Below are positions 43,201 through 53,310 of a stretch of DNA of 64,000 nt, in pieces. Under the pieces are notes generated by a model that saw nothing but the letters and a program-made list of their open reading frames with translations, did no database searches and was not told the DNA's origin. Positions within the stretch are counted from its first letter, which is position 1. Every line of letters begins with the position of its first letter. The translations under genes were made by a program, and so were the position numbers. Source of the stretch: Isochrysis galbana (lineage: Eukaryota > Haptophyta > Isochrysidales > Isochrysidaceae); assembly GCA_018136815.1 (NCBI GenBank), contig CM030933.1, positions 7,854,388-7,918,387 of the forward strand, written 5' to 3'.

Positions 43201-43739
43201 GCCGCTTGACCCTTATGGTCGACGATCGTCGCGTTCCGTCCCTCGTCTCCACTCGTCCTCGTCTCTCCTCTGCACCGCTTGTCGCCGTGATCTCCGCCGA
43301 CTCACCACGGGCAGAGGAGTCGTCGCTCGTTCCTATCTCGGACAACGTTTCCTCCTGTCAGGCTCACGGCGAGTCGCCGCCGGCGATGCCGTCTTCGATT
43401 CCATTGCCGCCCCTCGATCCCGAGCTTGAGCCGCCCCCTCGTCTCGACTTCACTCGCAGTCCGCCTTTGTCTCCTTCTCGTTCGTCTGCCGCCGTTAATG
43501 TTGAGCCGCTCTTCGCAAACGGATCCACGTCGAAAGAGTTTGCTTTGTACACCAGGCAGCCAATCACTATCCCCTCGCGATCGAGGGGTACGTTCTCCGT
43601 TCGCCTGCCGCTGGAGATCATCGAGAACTACCCCGACTCCGCCATCCTCGTCGACCGTCTACCGCCCCGCGACGGCCTCGATTCTCCTCCAATGGTCGCC
43701 ACTAGCGTCGAAACCCCAACTCCGGAGGGGAGGTGCTGA
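40254..43739 (+). CDS. Gypsy A pol, first part: phage-type C5-methyltransferase-like domain and aspartic protease
   Basis: This frame is continuous with gag apart from one UAG. Numbered from codon 40437, residues 1-335 are low complexity with a helical segment. Residues about 338-530 match phage and bacterial proteins of the cytosine-5 methyltransferase-like type: VLVIGETSGVVSSMF, ATCDLFPSE, then WDLIIAHPPCTYLSNAGLRW (PPC at 397-399), APFLAVENPKMH (E441), HPWQHGTGHTKATGLYL and SRTYVGIAGAMAMQWMP. In C5-methyltransferases the PPC cysteine attacks cytosine and the ENP/ENV glutamate protonates N3. A retroviral-type protease follows (LADTGAGPSVVTTELL, Asp 827; LLLGNDFLEAY). The frame ends at 43739 by a frameshift ahead of RT. 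No ATG opens this frame near its start, supporting expression as a gag-pol fusion. Confidence 0.8.
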   Translation, partial: GIGEAAAICFVDFSIPRRPGPPPLSLLDTSLTPFRVSFRTSNVSPLRSTSSPSLGRLSKAFLLSFQPGDVTLGCDAVVPEIRVFVSVVQSIRSHPHLLICGGDDSTPGVPFSLAVRSLPPSSLSSSSNHSFNALDYERSTLTLALSPVAADPSAVASQILDGLADLFPRNSPLSCLGRASEVSPSGWTVAYTLAVRRWLAPPTMVAPTRLGWRPIPTSSSDESFADGGVFANMPSVVQRAFRRLSRSQPALFSFDSLLAAASRSLRMARTLAASSPSIPVTRSPVSVSAVVPLCQLSVRLTLIPAAEDLLVHLSRTRPSLKEGEALSYVLDLAFQRAAAHGAAHVTPKDIAEAAQLVLRPSQPAESPAQVLPVHFDDICATLGDIRRDVEAAQTDGISPPCVLVIGETSGVVSSMFLLAGADVATCDLFPSEVDYVPHFDGDADLVQDLGWDLIIAHPPCTYLSNAGLRWIHSNPQRMSDTISAAAQFRRRLNARAPFLAVENPKMHHYAKSLLGGLEATQYVHPWQHGTGHTKATGLYLSPSLPPLVPTCIVPGREHAMANLPMSPHRGSMRSRTYVGIAGAMAMQWMPVVLDYCRRTPNRPAASAASLLSQARDLQSSQLAAHARSSSESSNVSSVTAIDMEWRPWLGSPRSSLLPVRPARMIRKVRNRWRVWTAVRGTQGSISYAWLPLSPSLASALDAEVSLHSSAVEEEPLPILAPPPSPSSSSPFVPMPPLLETCASVSFPDTFTPEGWHAALRLTWSGQERLALLPTPPSRLGLGALPDLHPPLPPLDRPARRSVAEVIADHKQRHAAFVPSGFTPALSLPAVVASVTREVPARLVSDTPPSLYPRHCLYVRDLIVCRQSAAGPTRYIVDSALAVNKTLADTGAGPSVVTTELLAALPRDACVSLEHASDRPAVVGPDGNPLRTRGYATLVFSLSGVEFRHRFLVVEGAPMLLLGNDFLEAYAACIELSPEAGRDGRLTLMVDDRRVPSLVSTRPRLSSAPLVAVISADSPRAEESSLVPISDNVSSCQAHGESPPAMPSSIPLPPLDPELEPPPRLDFTRSPPLSPSRSSAAVNVEPLFANGSTSKEFALYTRQPITIPSRSRGTFSVRLPLEIIENYPDSAILVDRLPPRDGLDSPPMVATSVETPTPEGRC

Positions 43740-46700
43740 TCACGGTCTGGAACCTGGCGCCACGTCCGGTAACTCTTCCTGCGTACTCGCCGGTGGCGTC
43801 AGCCCACATCGAGTACAAGCTGCACGAGGCGCGGTCGACGGTCGCCGGTGATGGAGACGACCCCGAGTCCTCGCTCACCGAGGCACAGCGCGCGCTCCTC
43901 GACGCTATCACCATTGACCCCGACAAGCAATTGTCGCCGTCCCAGAAGCAGCGCGTACGCTGCCTGCTGGCACGGCATATCGACGCGTTCGCCCTCGACC
44001 CGAAGAACCCTCGGCACACGCACGTCATGGAGGTCGAGCTGCCTCTCCTCCCCGGCGCTACAGCCCACCGACACGCTCCGTCCAAGATGGGTGACGAGGG
44101 CCGCGCCATCGTCGACAAGCACGTCGCTGAGATGGAGGCGGCGGGCATCATTCGTAAGTCCAATTCGCCATGGGCTTCGCGGGTTGTTCTCGTCGGTAAG
44201 AAAGATGGATCCGTTCGCTTCTGCGTCGACTATCGGGACACGAACTCGAAGCTTCGCATCTCGGACAGCCCTCTACCGCTCACCGTCGAAGCTATCGATC
44301 GTCTATCCCGAGGCCAAGGTTCTCGAGATTCTCTCTTTCTCTGCTTGCTCGATCTCGCCTCCGGCTTCTGGTGTCTGCCCATCAAGGAGGAGGACAAACC
44401 CATCACGGCGTTCTGCACCACCGCCAGAAGTACGAGTTCAATTACCTCCCGTTCGGCGTCCAATCCGGCCCTTCCTACATGTGTCGTCTCATGGACGCGG
44501 TGCTCCAAGGCCTCGCATGGGAAATTTGCATGCCGTACCTGGACGACATCGGATTTGGTCGACAGGTACAGGCAGCACGCTCGAAGAACGCATCGACGCC
44601 TCATTCGAGCAAATGCTTCACCGTCTCGATCTCGTCCTCGAGCGCCTCCGGTGGGCCGGTCTCTCGTGTAAGGCCTCCAAGTGCATCTTGTTCGCTATCA
44701 AGGGCGAGTACCTTGGGCACGTCGTTTCTCGTCGTGGTCTCGAGATGGACCCCAAGAAAGTCGAGGCGGTACGCTCGATTGATCCACGTCACATCAATTC
44801 GCTCGAAAAGGTCCGCTCGTTTCTCGGTCTTTGCTCGTACTACCGTCGGTTCATCAAGGGTTTCGCGCACGTCGCGGCACCTCTCACCGACCTTACTCGT
44901 ACGGGCGTCGATGTGGCTACCGTCTCTCAGTCACCTGAGTGTCAGACAGCGATCCGTCGCCTCATCGAGCTCATCACGTCTGCTCCAGTGTTGGCGGCGC
45001 CTCGTCACGACAAAGAGTTCATCGTCAAAACGGACGCGGCCAGTACCCTGGGTATTGGTGGTATTCTGTCGCAAGTCGACGATCATGGGCACGAGCATGT
45101 CGTCGCGTATTACGGTCGCCGCCTCACCGCCGCGGAGCGTCATTGGACCACCACCGAGGTGGAGCTTCTCGCCGCCCTGGAAAGCATTCGCACTTGGCGA
45201 CCGTACCTTTGGGGCCGGCACTTTCGCTCGTCATCGATCACCAAGCGCTCCGTTGGTTGCACACCATGAAGGACACCGTCCAGGGTGGGCCGGCGTCGCG
45301 CTTGATGCGATGGGCGCTCAAGTTGTCGAGTACCGCTTTACCGTCGAGCACAAACCTGGCGCGAACCACAAAGACGCTGATGGAGTGTCGCGCTTGGTGG
45401 GGCAGACGACGAGACGTCGGAGACGTCCGCTCCTAAGCAGGGGGTGGGCAGCTACTAGCCGCCGTCGTCCCTAACTCTCGCTCCACCACGGCATCGGATG
45501 GTCAGCCACCAGCCGTCGCCGCCTCTCGTTCTCGTACTACAACGCATCCAGTCTGCAAGCCGACGAACGATCGTCCAGGTTGTCCTCTACGACCAGGGAT
45601 TCCATCAACCTCTCCTACCTCGACGTCGGTACACCCAACGCCGAGGCGCTCAAGGAGGCACAGGCCGAGGACCCCGACTGCCACGACCTCATTCGCTTCC
45701 TCTCCTCGTCTCCTCACAACCCGATCTCGATCATCGTCGCTTGCGCTGGCTCAGTCGCGAATCTTCTCGATGCCTGTTGCGATCTGGACTGCTCTACCGA
45801 CGAGTGCCGACGAGAGACGGCGAGAAGATCTGCCTCTACGTGCCGAAGACGATGCGCCGGCGCCTACCTCGAAGCCTTTCACGACCACTTGTGCCACCTC
45901 GGCGACAACCGAATGGCGCGCCTTCTACGAGACCGATATTTTTGGCCTGGCATGAACGCAGACGTCTGCTGAGCACGTTCGCCAATGTCACGAGTGCACC
46001 TTAGCTAAGCCTCCCTTCCGCTACCTCGCAGACCCAAAGGGACCGCAGGTCGGCGCCTATCCGTTCGACATCGTCTTCTGCGACGTCGTCTCGATGGCTC
46101 CACGCACGACTTCATTAAGGGCTCTCGAGGCTTCGACAAGCTCCTCGTTTTCGTGGACTCGCTCCACTCGTTGGATCGAGGCGGTCCCTCACAACGGCGA
46201 CCCCTCGAGTGCCGACGCACTTCACGCCTTCATGTCGTACGTCGTTTCTCGGCACGGAGTACCAAGGCAACTTCGCTCGGACTCTGGCAGCAACCTTGCT
46301 AGCCAACTCACCTCGATCATCCTTGAGCGCACTGGCACCGACCTACGGCCGAGCACACCTCATCATCACGAGAGTGTGGGCCTGGTTGAACGAGCTCAAC
46401 AAACATTGATCAACATGGCTCGCGCTACTGATGAAGGCGGCGGTCATTGGGTCGATCATCTTCCGTTCTTTCTAATGAGCATGCGCGCTCAGCCAATCGC
46501 ATTACCCGCATGTCGCCTGCTGCCTTGCTCTATGGCCGTGAGCTCGCCTGCCTGCACAGCTTTCTGATCCACCTGACACTGGCCACCTCCCGAGTTACCT
46601 CAGGAAATTCGCTCGTACGCTTGGAAAATGCATTGTCGTTTAAAGGCGGCGTGGGCCGCGGCTTATGATGCAACTTTAGAATCTCAAGCCGACGCACTCG

Positions 46701-47110
46701 CTGACACACTACGCACTCACTCTCCCCCTATCCAATTGCCCCAGGTGATAGGGTGGTTCGCAAGATTCCAGGACACCGCAACAAGCTCCTCTACCACTAC
46801 AGCGGACCATACCGCATCGTAGGCGCTTGGCGCTGGCGCTACCGACTACGCGACCAAGAAAATCGCCTCCTCTCCGAGGAAGTGCATGTGACTAACCTCC
46901 GTCCCTACTATACCTCACAGATGAAGACCCCGTCCAAACAGATGAGTATCTGGTGGATTCACTCCTTGACCGCAAGGGTCGAGGCGATTCCAGACAGTAT
47001 CTCGTCAAATGGCGTGGCTACGCGAAAGCTGCGGCCACATGGGAGCCGCTAGCCGAACTGCTTCGCCGCTGCGAGTCGCTCGTCACCGCCTATGATGATG
47101 CTCACCCCTT
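43740..47110 (+). pseudogene. Gypsy A pol, second part: RT, RNase H, integrase and chromodomain in broken frames
   Basis: Similarity to Gypsy B pol runs through this interval, but the frame changes repeatedly (near 43735, 44425, 44560, 45230, 45970, 46100 and 46500). RT motifs include GSVRFCVDYRDTNSKL and CMPYLDDIG (about 44530-44560). RNase H follows with FIVKTDAASTLGIGGILSQ. The integrase finger shows HDHLCHLGDNRMARLLRDRY and CHECTLAKPP. The core has GVPRQLRSDSGSNLASQL and VGLVERAQQT. The chromodomain is YLVKWRGYAKAAATWEP at about 47010-47055. Several frameshifts and a stop in the finger mean this copy cannot make functional enzymes itself. Confidence 0.85.
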
Positions 47111-48551
47111 CCCGCCTCTTCGTAAGCCTCAGATGAGAAAGCGGGCTGCAGAATCACAATCTCAGACCGTCTCACCCGCCGACGTCGCACGCGATCGAAG
47201 CTCCCGTGGGATCCGAGACCACCGGCTCGGATCATCAGGCCCCGCGCCGCTCGCCTCGTCTCGCACCGTCCTCGCACAGTGGCCCCATTGCTCATGTCTC
47301 CCATTTGCCCGTCTCAGCCCGCCCGTCTGTTGCCAACCCTGCAGGTCCAATGATGCGGCCGCAGCACGCGGTCTTCGTCCTCGGGCAGTGGTGGTACTCG
47401 TCGGGATCGTCGCGCGGTTCCCCGTGGTTTGGCTCCCACGCATTTGCGCACGCTGCCCTTGCCTCGCCTACCTTCGTTCGCTGTCGCTCCGAGGCTCTCG
47501 CACGCCTGTCGCCATCGGATCGCACCCTCGTCTCTCTCCTCGATACACCCTCTGCGTTCTTCTGACAGTCGCGACTGTCACGCCCCTTCAGATATCTCTC
47601 AACGCCGTCGTTTACGTTTGATCGCGGTACGGGAACGTACGGGAATTCTTTTCCAGTTCCCCCCGCGGTCGCCGAATTTTCCCCCCGCGGCCGCCGAATA
47701 GTTCCCCCCGCGGGAAGAGAGGTATGGCTCGCCCCCCTTTCGACCACGGAGGATGGATCTCCCTCCCCTTTCGCTGCGCTCTGTCAGGAGACCCCGTACC
47801 TCGTCGTTTAGCTCGCGCGTGACGTGCCGAGCCCGTCGTGATATCTCGCCGCCTTTCGCCGTTGGCTGTTCGACTACTCATATATCGAAGAACAGGAGAC
47901 GCCGCGTTGTAACTTGGGTGCCGCCACACCGCCCAAACATCCAGGTAAAACTCTCGTAAAAGAGAGAAGGGGATGGGTTGCAGCGTTGAGTCCTGCGGTC
48001 TGCCGCGCCGGCCGCCGATTCTACACCTCATCGTCCGGACGGGTGTGGTACCCTGTCTCTTCGATCGTCGCGCACTATTCTTATAGTTCGTCGTTCGTCG
48101 TTCGTCGTTCGTCGTTCGTTCTTCGATTCTCGATTCTCGATTCTCATCGTTCCGCGTTCTTATCGTTCTTCGTTTCTCGTTCTCGATTCTCGATTCTCGT
48201 CGTTCCGCGTTCTTCGTTTCTCGCTCTCGACTCTCGACTCTCGATTCTCGATTCTCGTCGTTCTGCGTTCTCTCATCGGTCTCGATTGTTCGTAACTTCT
48301 CGGTGCGTCGCTCATCACGTCTTCCGTCTTGGTTCGGCGTTGGGCGCGTGGCTCTCTCCATTCGGATTTATTGTTTCATTCGCTCTTCGATTTATTGTTT
48401 CATTCGCTCTTCGGATTTATTCGCTCTTCGCTCTTGGCTCATTCGGTCTCGTTCAGGATTGCTCTTCTGCCTTTCTCGTGGCTTGCTTGGAGCTCTCCAT
48501 GTCCGTTAGGTTCTCTTCTTTCCTCGCGGGACGCTCGATCCTAGCAGGGGG

Positions 48552-48661
48552 TGTCGCATTCGCGAATCGACACTCGTTAGGCTTCGCTCTTCTCTTCGTC
48601 GTTCGGATTTATCGTTATAATTCTCTGCTTTCTCTCGTTCTCGGTCAAAAGCTTCGCTTGG
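48552..48661 (+). mobile_element. Start of the Gypsy A 3' LTR, cut by a gap
   Basis: These 110 bp match 35816-35926 except for a short indel near 48605. The rest of the LTR is lost in the N-run. Confidence 0.9.
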
Positions 48662-48761
48662 NNNNNNNNNNNNNNNNNNNNNNNNNNNNNNNNNNNNNNN
48701 NNNNNNNNNNNNNNNNNNNNNNNNNNNNNNNNNNNNNNNNNNNNNNNNNNNNNNNNNNNNN
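48662..48761. other. Assembly gap (100 N)
   Basis: The gap hides the end of the Gypsy A LTR and any insertion junction; the true length is unknown. Confidence 0.99.
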
Positions 48762-48783
48762 TTTTTCAGGGACGACGTCTCAC

Positions 48784-48936
48784 CCAGCGCTTCAATTGCG
48801 TCACAGCTGCGGCCACGCCACTGCCCTTCGTTGTCTCCCACATTATGCGAACGCGGCCGGTCACGCGGGCTGCCTTCACGACTTCGCATTCGCCAACCGT
48901 CAAGTGTATCGCCGCTTGCCCCTGCAGAAATGTGAC
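48784..48936 (-). CDS. Orphan internal exon of an unidentified gene
   Basis: On the minus strand a CAG acceptor (48937-48939) precedes 51 open codons (VTFLQGQAAIHLTVGECEVV through QLKRW) and a GTGAGA donor follows at 48783. Phase is 0 at both ends and composition resembles host coding sequence. I do not recognise the family. Neighbouring exons would lie in the gap and beyond Gypsy B. Confidence 0.35.
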
Positions 48937-49122
48937 CTGTGCAGAGTGCAGAGGGGTAGTGGTAGGCCAGAATACCAGAATATCGAATATCCACAAATTT
49001 TTGCCCAAATCGGAATATCCATCCAAAGTATCCAAGAAATTTCCCAGCCGCGGCCACGGCCCCAAATATGCGAGGAAATGTCCGCACAACTTTGGTTATA
49101 ATACATGCACGGCTTACGGTGG

Positions 49123-50443
49123 TGTCGCATTCATCCTAGATGATGCGATTTCCAGGCTCTTGTTTCCAGGTCCTTCGCCGTGCGGCCACACGGTGAAGCT
49201 CAGGTACATCTAGGTTGGTAGGTTCGTCCCTAGCGATCTAGAATTCGAGTTCTCGTTTCGTTCCTTCTAGCCTGTTGTCAGGTCTAGATTCCAGGTTTCC
49301 TCCTTTCGGGTAATCTTGACCCAAAGGAGCCAGGTCGCCTGTCACTCGCTGCGCGCTTGTCTCAGGCTCTCAGGTTACCTTGTGAAGGCTTGTTAGCTTC
49401 TTGCAAGGCTTGTCGTTTCTTGTTGGGTTCCGGTTCTTTCTTGGGACCTGCTGACTTTCGTTGTTGTCCAGGCCTGTTCTTCGTAGGTTCTGCTTGGCCT
49501 GGTTAGGGTTTCGTTGCCTTCCCGCGTTCGGCGTTTGGCGTTGGCGTTCGGAAATTTCCTCTCACATTCCCTAGGTCCGCTACCCTTGGCTTGTAGGTCC
49601 TTGCTTCTTTCTTCTCGGTCAAGGTTTTGGCGAGCGAGTCGGTTGCTCTAGCCGCTCGAGATTTGAGGTTTAATTTGCCATCTCCCCTTGGAGATCGGTG
49701 TAGGTTCGCTTCCTAGGTGAGGGAATCTTTCCCCTTGATGCAAGCTACATGCAAGCCTTGGCCCCTTTGGTGTTTCTTCCCCTTGGTTGCTACTCAGGGT
49801 TGTTCGTTAGAAGCGTCTAGAAGGTTCACGCTCAACGGCAAGATTTCCTCTGTCGTGAAGATATCTCGTTGCGATCTGTATCCAAAGTGATCGCCGTGGT
49901 CGCGCGACATGACGCTCCCCTTCGGACTCTCCGCTACGTGGGAAGTTACAATGGAGACACGCTCCGGCCGTCGCTGTGGAGTCTCTCTCTCTCTCTCTCG
50001 CTCTCTCTCTCCGTCTCTCGCGACGTGTTTGAGTTATCGGTGATTTGGGGTCGCGGTTGCTTGATAATTTGCTTGGTTTGGGTGAATGATTCCGGTGTGT
50101 TCGTGGGTCGGTGTATCCTGTTGTTCTCAGCTCCGTTGTCCGTCGTTGTTCGCTGCGTCGCTGCACTCAAGCAGCCTAGGCTCCCTCCCTGAGGGAAGAG
50201 TTCTTTGTAGGTCTAACAATCTCTCAAAACCCAACACACTAGGCCGCTAGGAGCGCCTCGCCGCCCCACAGCCCTTCGTTCGCCGTTCGTTCCCCGTCCA
50301 GACACCCAAATGGGGTTGCCCGACCCAGTCCAGAATTTCATTCACCCGACTCCCGGTGGGGAGGAGGGCCAAAGCGCCGCGCTAGCCGCCGGTGCTGCTC
50401 GCGACGGAGTGGCTCAGAGCCTCCGGCTCCGCTCGACTCGACA
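49123..50443 (+). repeat. 5' LTR of Gypsy B
   Basis: 1321 bp, TG...CA. It contains a CT-rich simple repeat (about 49980-50020) and a conserved open frame near its 3' end that starts MGLPDPVQNF but has no known domain. Confidence 0.92.
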
Positions 50444-50569
50444 AGCACGAAATCAAAGCTCACGTCCTCGGCCGCAGAGGAGGAACCCCTCAGGGAACCT
50501 TCTCTGCCCGCTGCAGCTTCTGTTCCCGAGGGGTTCCCGAGTGATCCCACGACCACTGAGGCTGCGCCA

Positions 50570-52105
50570 ATGCCACCCATCACTCCGGCTGCTATCCCCA
50601 TGATTGGCTCCGACCAGCTCGTGTCGGATGGCGAGCCTCCGTCCGCTGCCTTCGGCACCCACCGGGTGCAATTACAGTGGGCCATGGTGGAGCATGACCC
50701 TCTCCCACATGAGGCCAACTTCAGTGCCGCTGAGCTGGCCAATGAGGTGGAGGAAGGCCCCCTCCCTTTGATTCAGTTTGACCCACCTCCTCACCTTCGA
50801 GATGATGAGTCTGAGGTCGGTGAAGGGGAGGGGATCAGCTTCCGAAGCCCCGCCTACCGGGACTATGCCCCGCCGTCATCAAAAGGGGTCCTTGATCAAG
50901 AGATCACCCCGATCGAGACGGCCGCGGCGCGTCAGGATGCGGAAATGGCAAGGCTTCAAGCGCAGACCAACACCCTAAAAGGGGCTGTGGAGCGCCTGCA
51001 GTCATCCCTTGCCGCGGCAGAGGCGAGGGAGGGGCTTCTCCGGGATCAAGTTGAAGCAGGGTTCAAAGCCCTGACTCAGCTACTCCAAGCCCGCCAAGAG
51101 CCCGCTTCAAGTCCGTCCATGGATCGGACCGAGGCGGCTGCGGATTCTGCTAGGCCGGTTCAGAGGGAACCACCCATGGGCGAGCCTCCTGCTCTAGACC
51201 CAAAGGGCCACGCCTCTCCGGCTTCTAGGGTTCCACGGTCGGCGTACCCGACCTCCAAATCGGAACCCCGCCGCCAGGATCAGAGCCTTTACCGGGGCCC
51301 GACCCCGATGGTGCCGTTCCGCCACCCTCGCGACCCCTGCCTTGCGGTGGGGATGGATGAGCGAGAGGCAGTTGTAAGCGAGTGGAAAAATCTCCTCGCC
51401 CTGCCCTCACGCGATCTGGCCGCCCTTTACCGCGACTCCGACGAGCATGAGCTCGCTTCGACCACGGACATGGTCGCCGCCGTGCAGGCAGCCGTCCAAG
51501 CCACCGTGGCTGAAGCTCTTCGCGGACAGGGACACTCGCCTGCTTCGAAGCCTGATTATCGGGCTGCTGCACCGCCGGCAAGTTACCACTCCAACTCACC
51601 GTTGCCGGCTATACTAACCGATCCACCCGGTCGAAAGGGAGGCTCGTCTCGGCCGCCCAGCCGTCGCTGCGATCCGCCGGCGAACGGCCAAGGGCTACCG
51701 CCTGACTTGGGCGTATCCCGGTGGACGCCCGAGCTTTGGAATCGGGCCCGAGCCCGCTTCTGGGCCGTAGCAGGCTATGCCAAGCACCCAAGGGTCTCGG
51801 CGGCGCTAGCAAAGTGCCGACCGGCCGATAATTCAATGGAAACTCCACGGACGGACGATATCAATAGGGGAATCACCGAATGGACGAACGAAAACGGCTG
51901 TGCCTTCTGCGCTTTCCGACCTCAAGCTCCTCCTGGCACTCCAGCCAGCGAAGCCTGGAAATATGGCACGGGAGACGGTGCTCACAACCCCGTCATCTGT
52001 CAGCCATATATCCGCTTTCTGTGTGAGGCTGGCTGCGGAGAGTGCGGATCGGACGAGCACATTCATAAGCTTCTTCGCTCGATGGTCCTGGTTAAGCCTC
52101 AGTAG
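50570..52105 (+). CDS. Gypsy B gag-like protein
   Basis: The 511-residue frame starts 126 bp after the LTR. A probable coiled coil lies at about residues 105-175 (ARQDAEMARLQAQTNTLKGA). A basic, Pro-rich middle follows, then a C-terminal region shared with Gypsy A (GCAFCAFRPQAP, WKYGTGDGAHNP, CQPYIRFLCEAGC). The capsid-like segment of about 270 residues present in Gypsy A gag has no counterpart here. It may be lost, or the coiled-coil protein may assemble differently. The stop is TAG followed by GGG, and the same frame stays open for 113 further codons. Confidence 0.75.
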   Translation: MPPITPAAIPMIGSDQLVSDGEPPSAAFGTHRVQLQWAMVEHDPLPHEANFSAAELANEVEEGPLPLIQFDPPPHLRDDESEVGEGEGISFRSPAYRDYAPPSSKGVLDQEITPIETAAARQDAEMARLQAQTNTLKGAVERLQSSLAAAEAREGLLRDQVEAGFKALTQLLQARQEPASSPSMDRTEAAADSARPVQREPPMGEPPALDPKGHASPASRVPRSAYPTSKSEPRRQDQSLYRGPTPMVPFRHPRDPCLAVGMDEREAVVSEWKNLLALPSRDLAALYRDSDEHELASTTDMVAAVQAAVQATVAEALRGQGHSPASKPDYRAAAPPASYHSNSPLPAILTDPPGRKGGSSRPPSRRCDPPANGQGLPPDLGVSRWTPELWNRARARFWAVAGYAKHPRVSAALAKCRPADNSMETPRTDDINRGITEWTNENGCAFCAFRPQAPPGTPASEAWKYGTGDGAHNPVICQPYIRFLCEAGCGECGSDEHIHKLLRSMVLVKPQ

Positions 52106-53310
52106 GGGTCCGGCGGGGTCCCCGTCCTTCAAACCCTGGCGGAGAACATCGCGGGCGGTGGGCCGAACGCCACCACCACCATCCCGATCCGATCCCTACG
52201 CCGCTTGGGGAGAAGAGCTGTCAACGCGGCGATTCTCCCCCTGTCTCTAGCTCTATTCAGTCCTCGACGGTGGGAGCCGCCTCGCCGGCTGAAGCCCCCG
52301 CCGAACGGCTATCTCGGAAGCCGGAGTCGACACTTGACCCGGGCTCCTGGAAACAGGTTTGCCCCGGAGATCGTCGCGACCCGACTCTCCGAAATTCGTG
52401 TACGTCTACAAGTTCTTCTATTACTTCGCACGCTATTAGGATGTTAGGGGCTGATTCTCGCACGCTGCCCCTCTTGGAGTCTGTTTCTACGGATACTATG
52501 CTGTCATCGGTTCCTTCTAACTCTCCTAGGTCTTTCGACGCATCTTCATCCCTGGATTCACCCCCGACGGCCCTGCCCAAGGGGTGGGCTAGGTAGATTC
52601 GACGCGTCTTCGGTCTCTTCGTTTCGTAAACGAACAGTTGTGAAGCCCTCGAGGGCTGTCGACTCGGTATCATCTTCTGCTCTAGGTTCTATGGATAGGT
52701 CCGACGTGGCCGCTGCCGCGTACGAAAACGTTGTTGCTGCTTTACCTGTTTCTGCTCTTTCCCGGCGGGACCCCTCTGGAGACCTCTCTCCCAAGGGCCA
52801 TAGCCGGAGCCGCTCTGCGGACGAATCGTCGTTGTCTACCGTAGGTTCTCGTGCTGTTGAGGCGGAGACTAGTGTCTCCTCTTCACCTCTCTCCCCGGTT
52901 CGTTATATTTCTCCGTCGTCGTGTTCATTCTCTCGTCTCGAAGTTGCACCCGTTCTCGTTTCTGATCTGGTTCCCGACCCGGAAGGGTCGGCTTCCGGAG
53001 TCAATGAAGATGAAGGTTCCAAGGGAGCTGCGGCTTTCCGCGCTCACGCCGTGGCCACCGCAGACTCGGGAGACGCAGGGGCCGTCGACTACGATCCCTC
53101 GTCGCGCACCATACGGACGCCGGCGTCTCCTCTTTCTCTCGGCTCTCCGGAGGATCCCCGTTCCAGGGATCGCCCGCCGGAGCCAACCCCCTTCAGGTCT
53201 AGCCCACCGAAACTCGAGGGCGACGACCTCCTTCCCCTGAATTCCAGTGGCTCGATCGGGAGCCGGGACGACGCCAGGCTCTCGAATCCGCCGCTAGAGT
53301 CTTCCTCGCC
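52106..53310 (+). other. Gypsy B gag-pol junction region with degenerate methyltransferase N-terminal part
   Basis: In the gag frame the sequence is open from 52106 to 52444, has a TAG at 52445, and is open again to 53380. The encoded protein is Ser/Pro-rich. Similarity to the Gypsy A methyltransferase-like domain starts only at about 53239 in the pol frame (EFQWLDREPGRRQALESAAR). The PPC motif is not found in any frame; a PPS triplet at 53227-53235 may be its vestige, behind an in-frame stop at 53200. Confidence 0.55.

Larger units (their letters stand above)
35816..48661 (+). mobile_element. Ty3/Gypsy element A (chromodomain, methyltransferase-like domain)
   Basis: The 5' LTR starts at 35816 (TGTCGCATTCGCGAATCGAC) and the 3' LTR at 48552 with the same sequence, preceded by a purine run (AGCAGGGGG). 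The 3' LTR is cut by a gap after 110 bp, so LTR length and target duplication cannot be read. Order: LTR, gag (duplicated segment), methyltransferase-like domain and protease, then RT, RNase H, integrase and chromodomain in broken frames. The 3' UTR (47620-48550) includes simple repeats of TCGATTCTCG and TTCGTCG. Confidence 0.9.

Noticed and set aside
47914-49101. 395-codon plus-strand frame crossing a gap
   Set aside because: Built from TCGATTCTCG simple repeats of the Gypsy A 3' UTR, the LTR and N bases.
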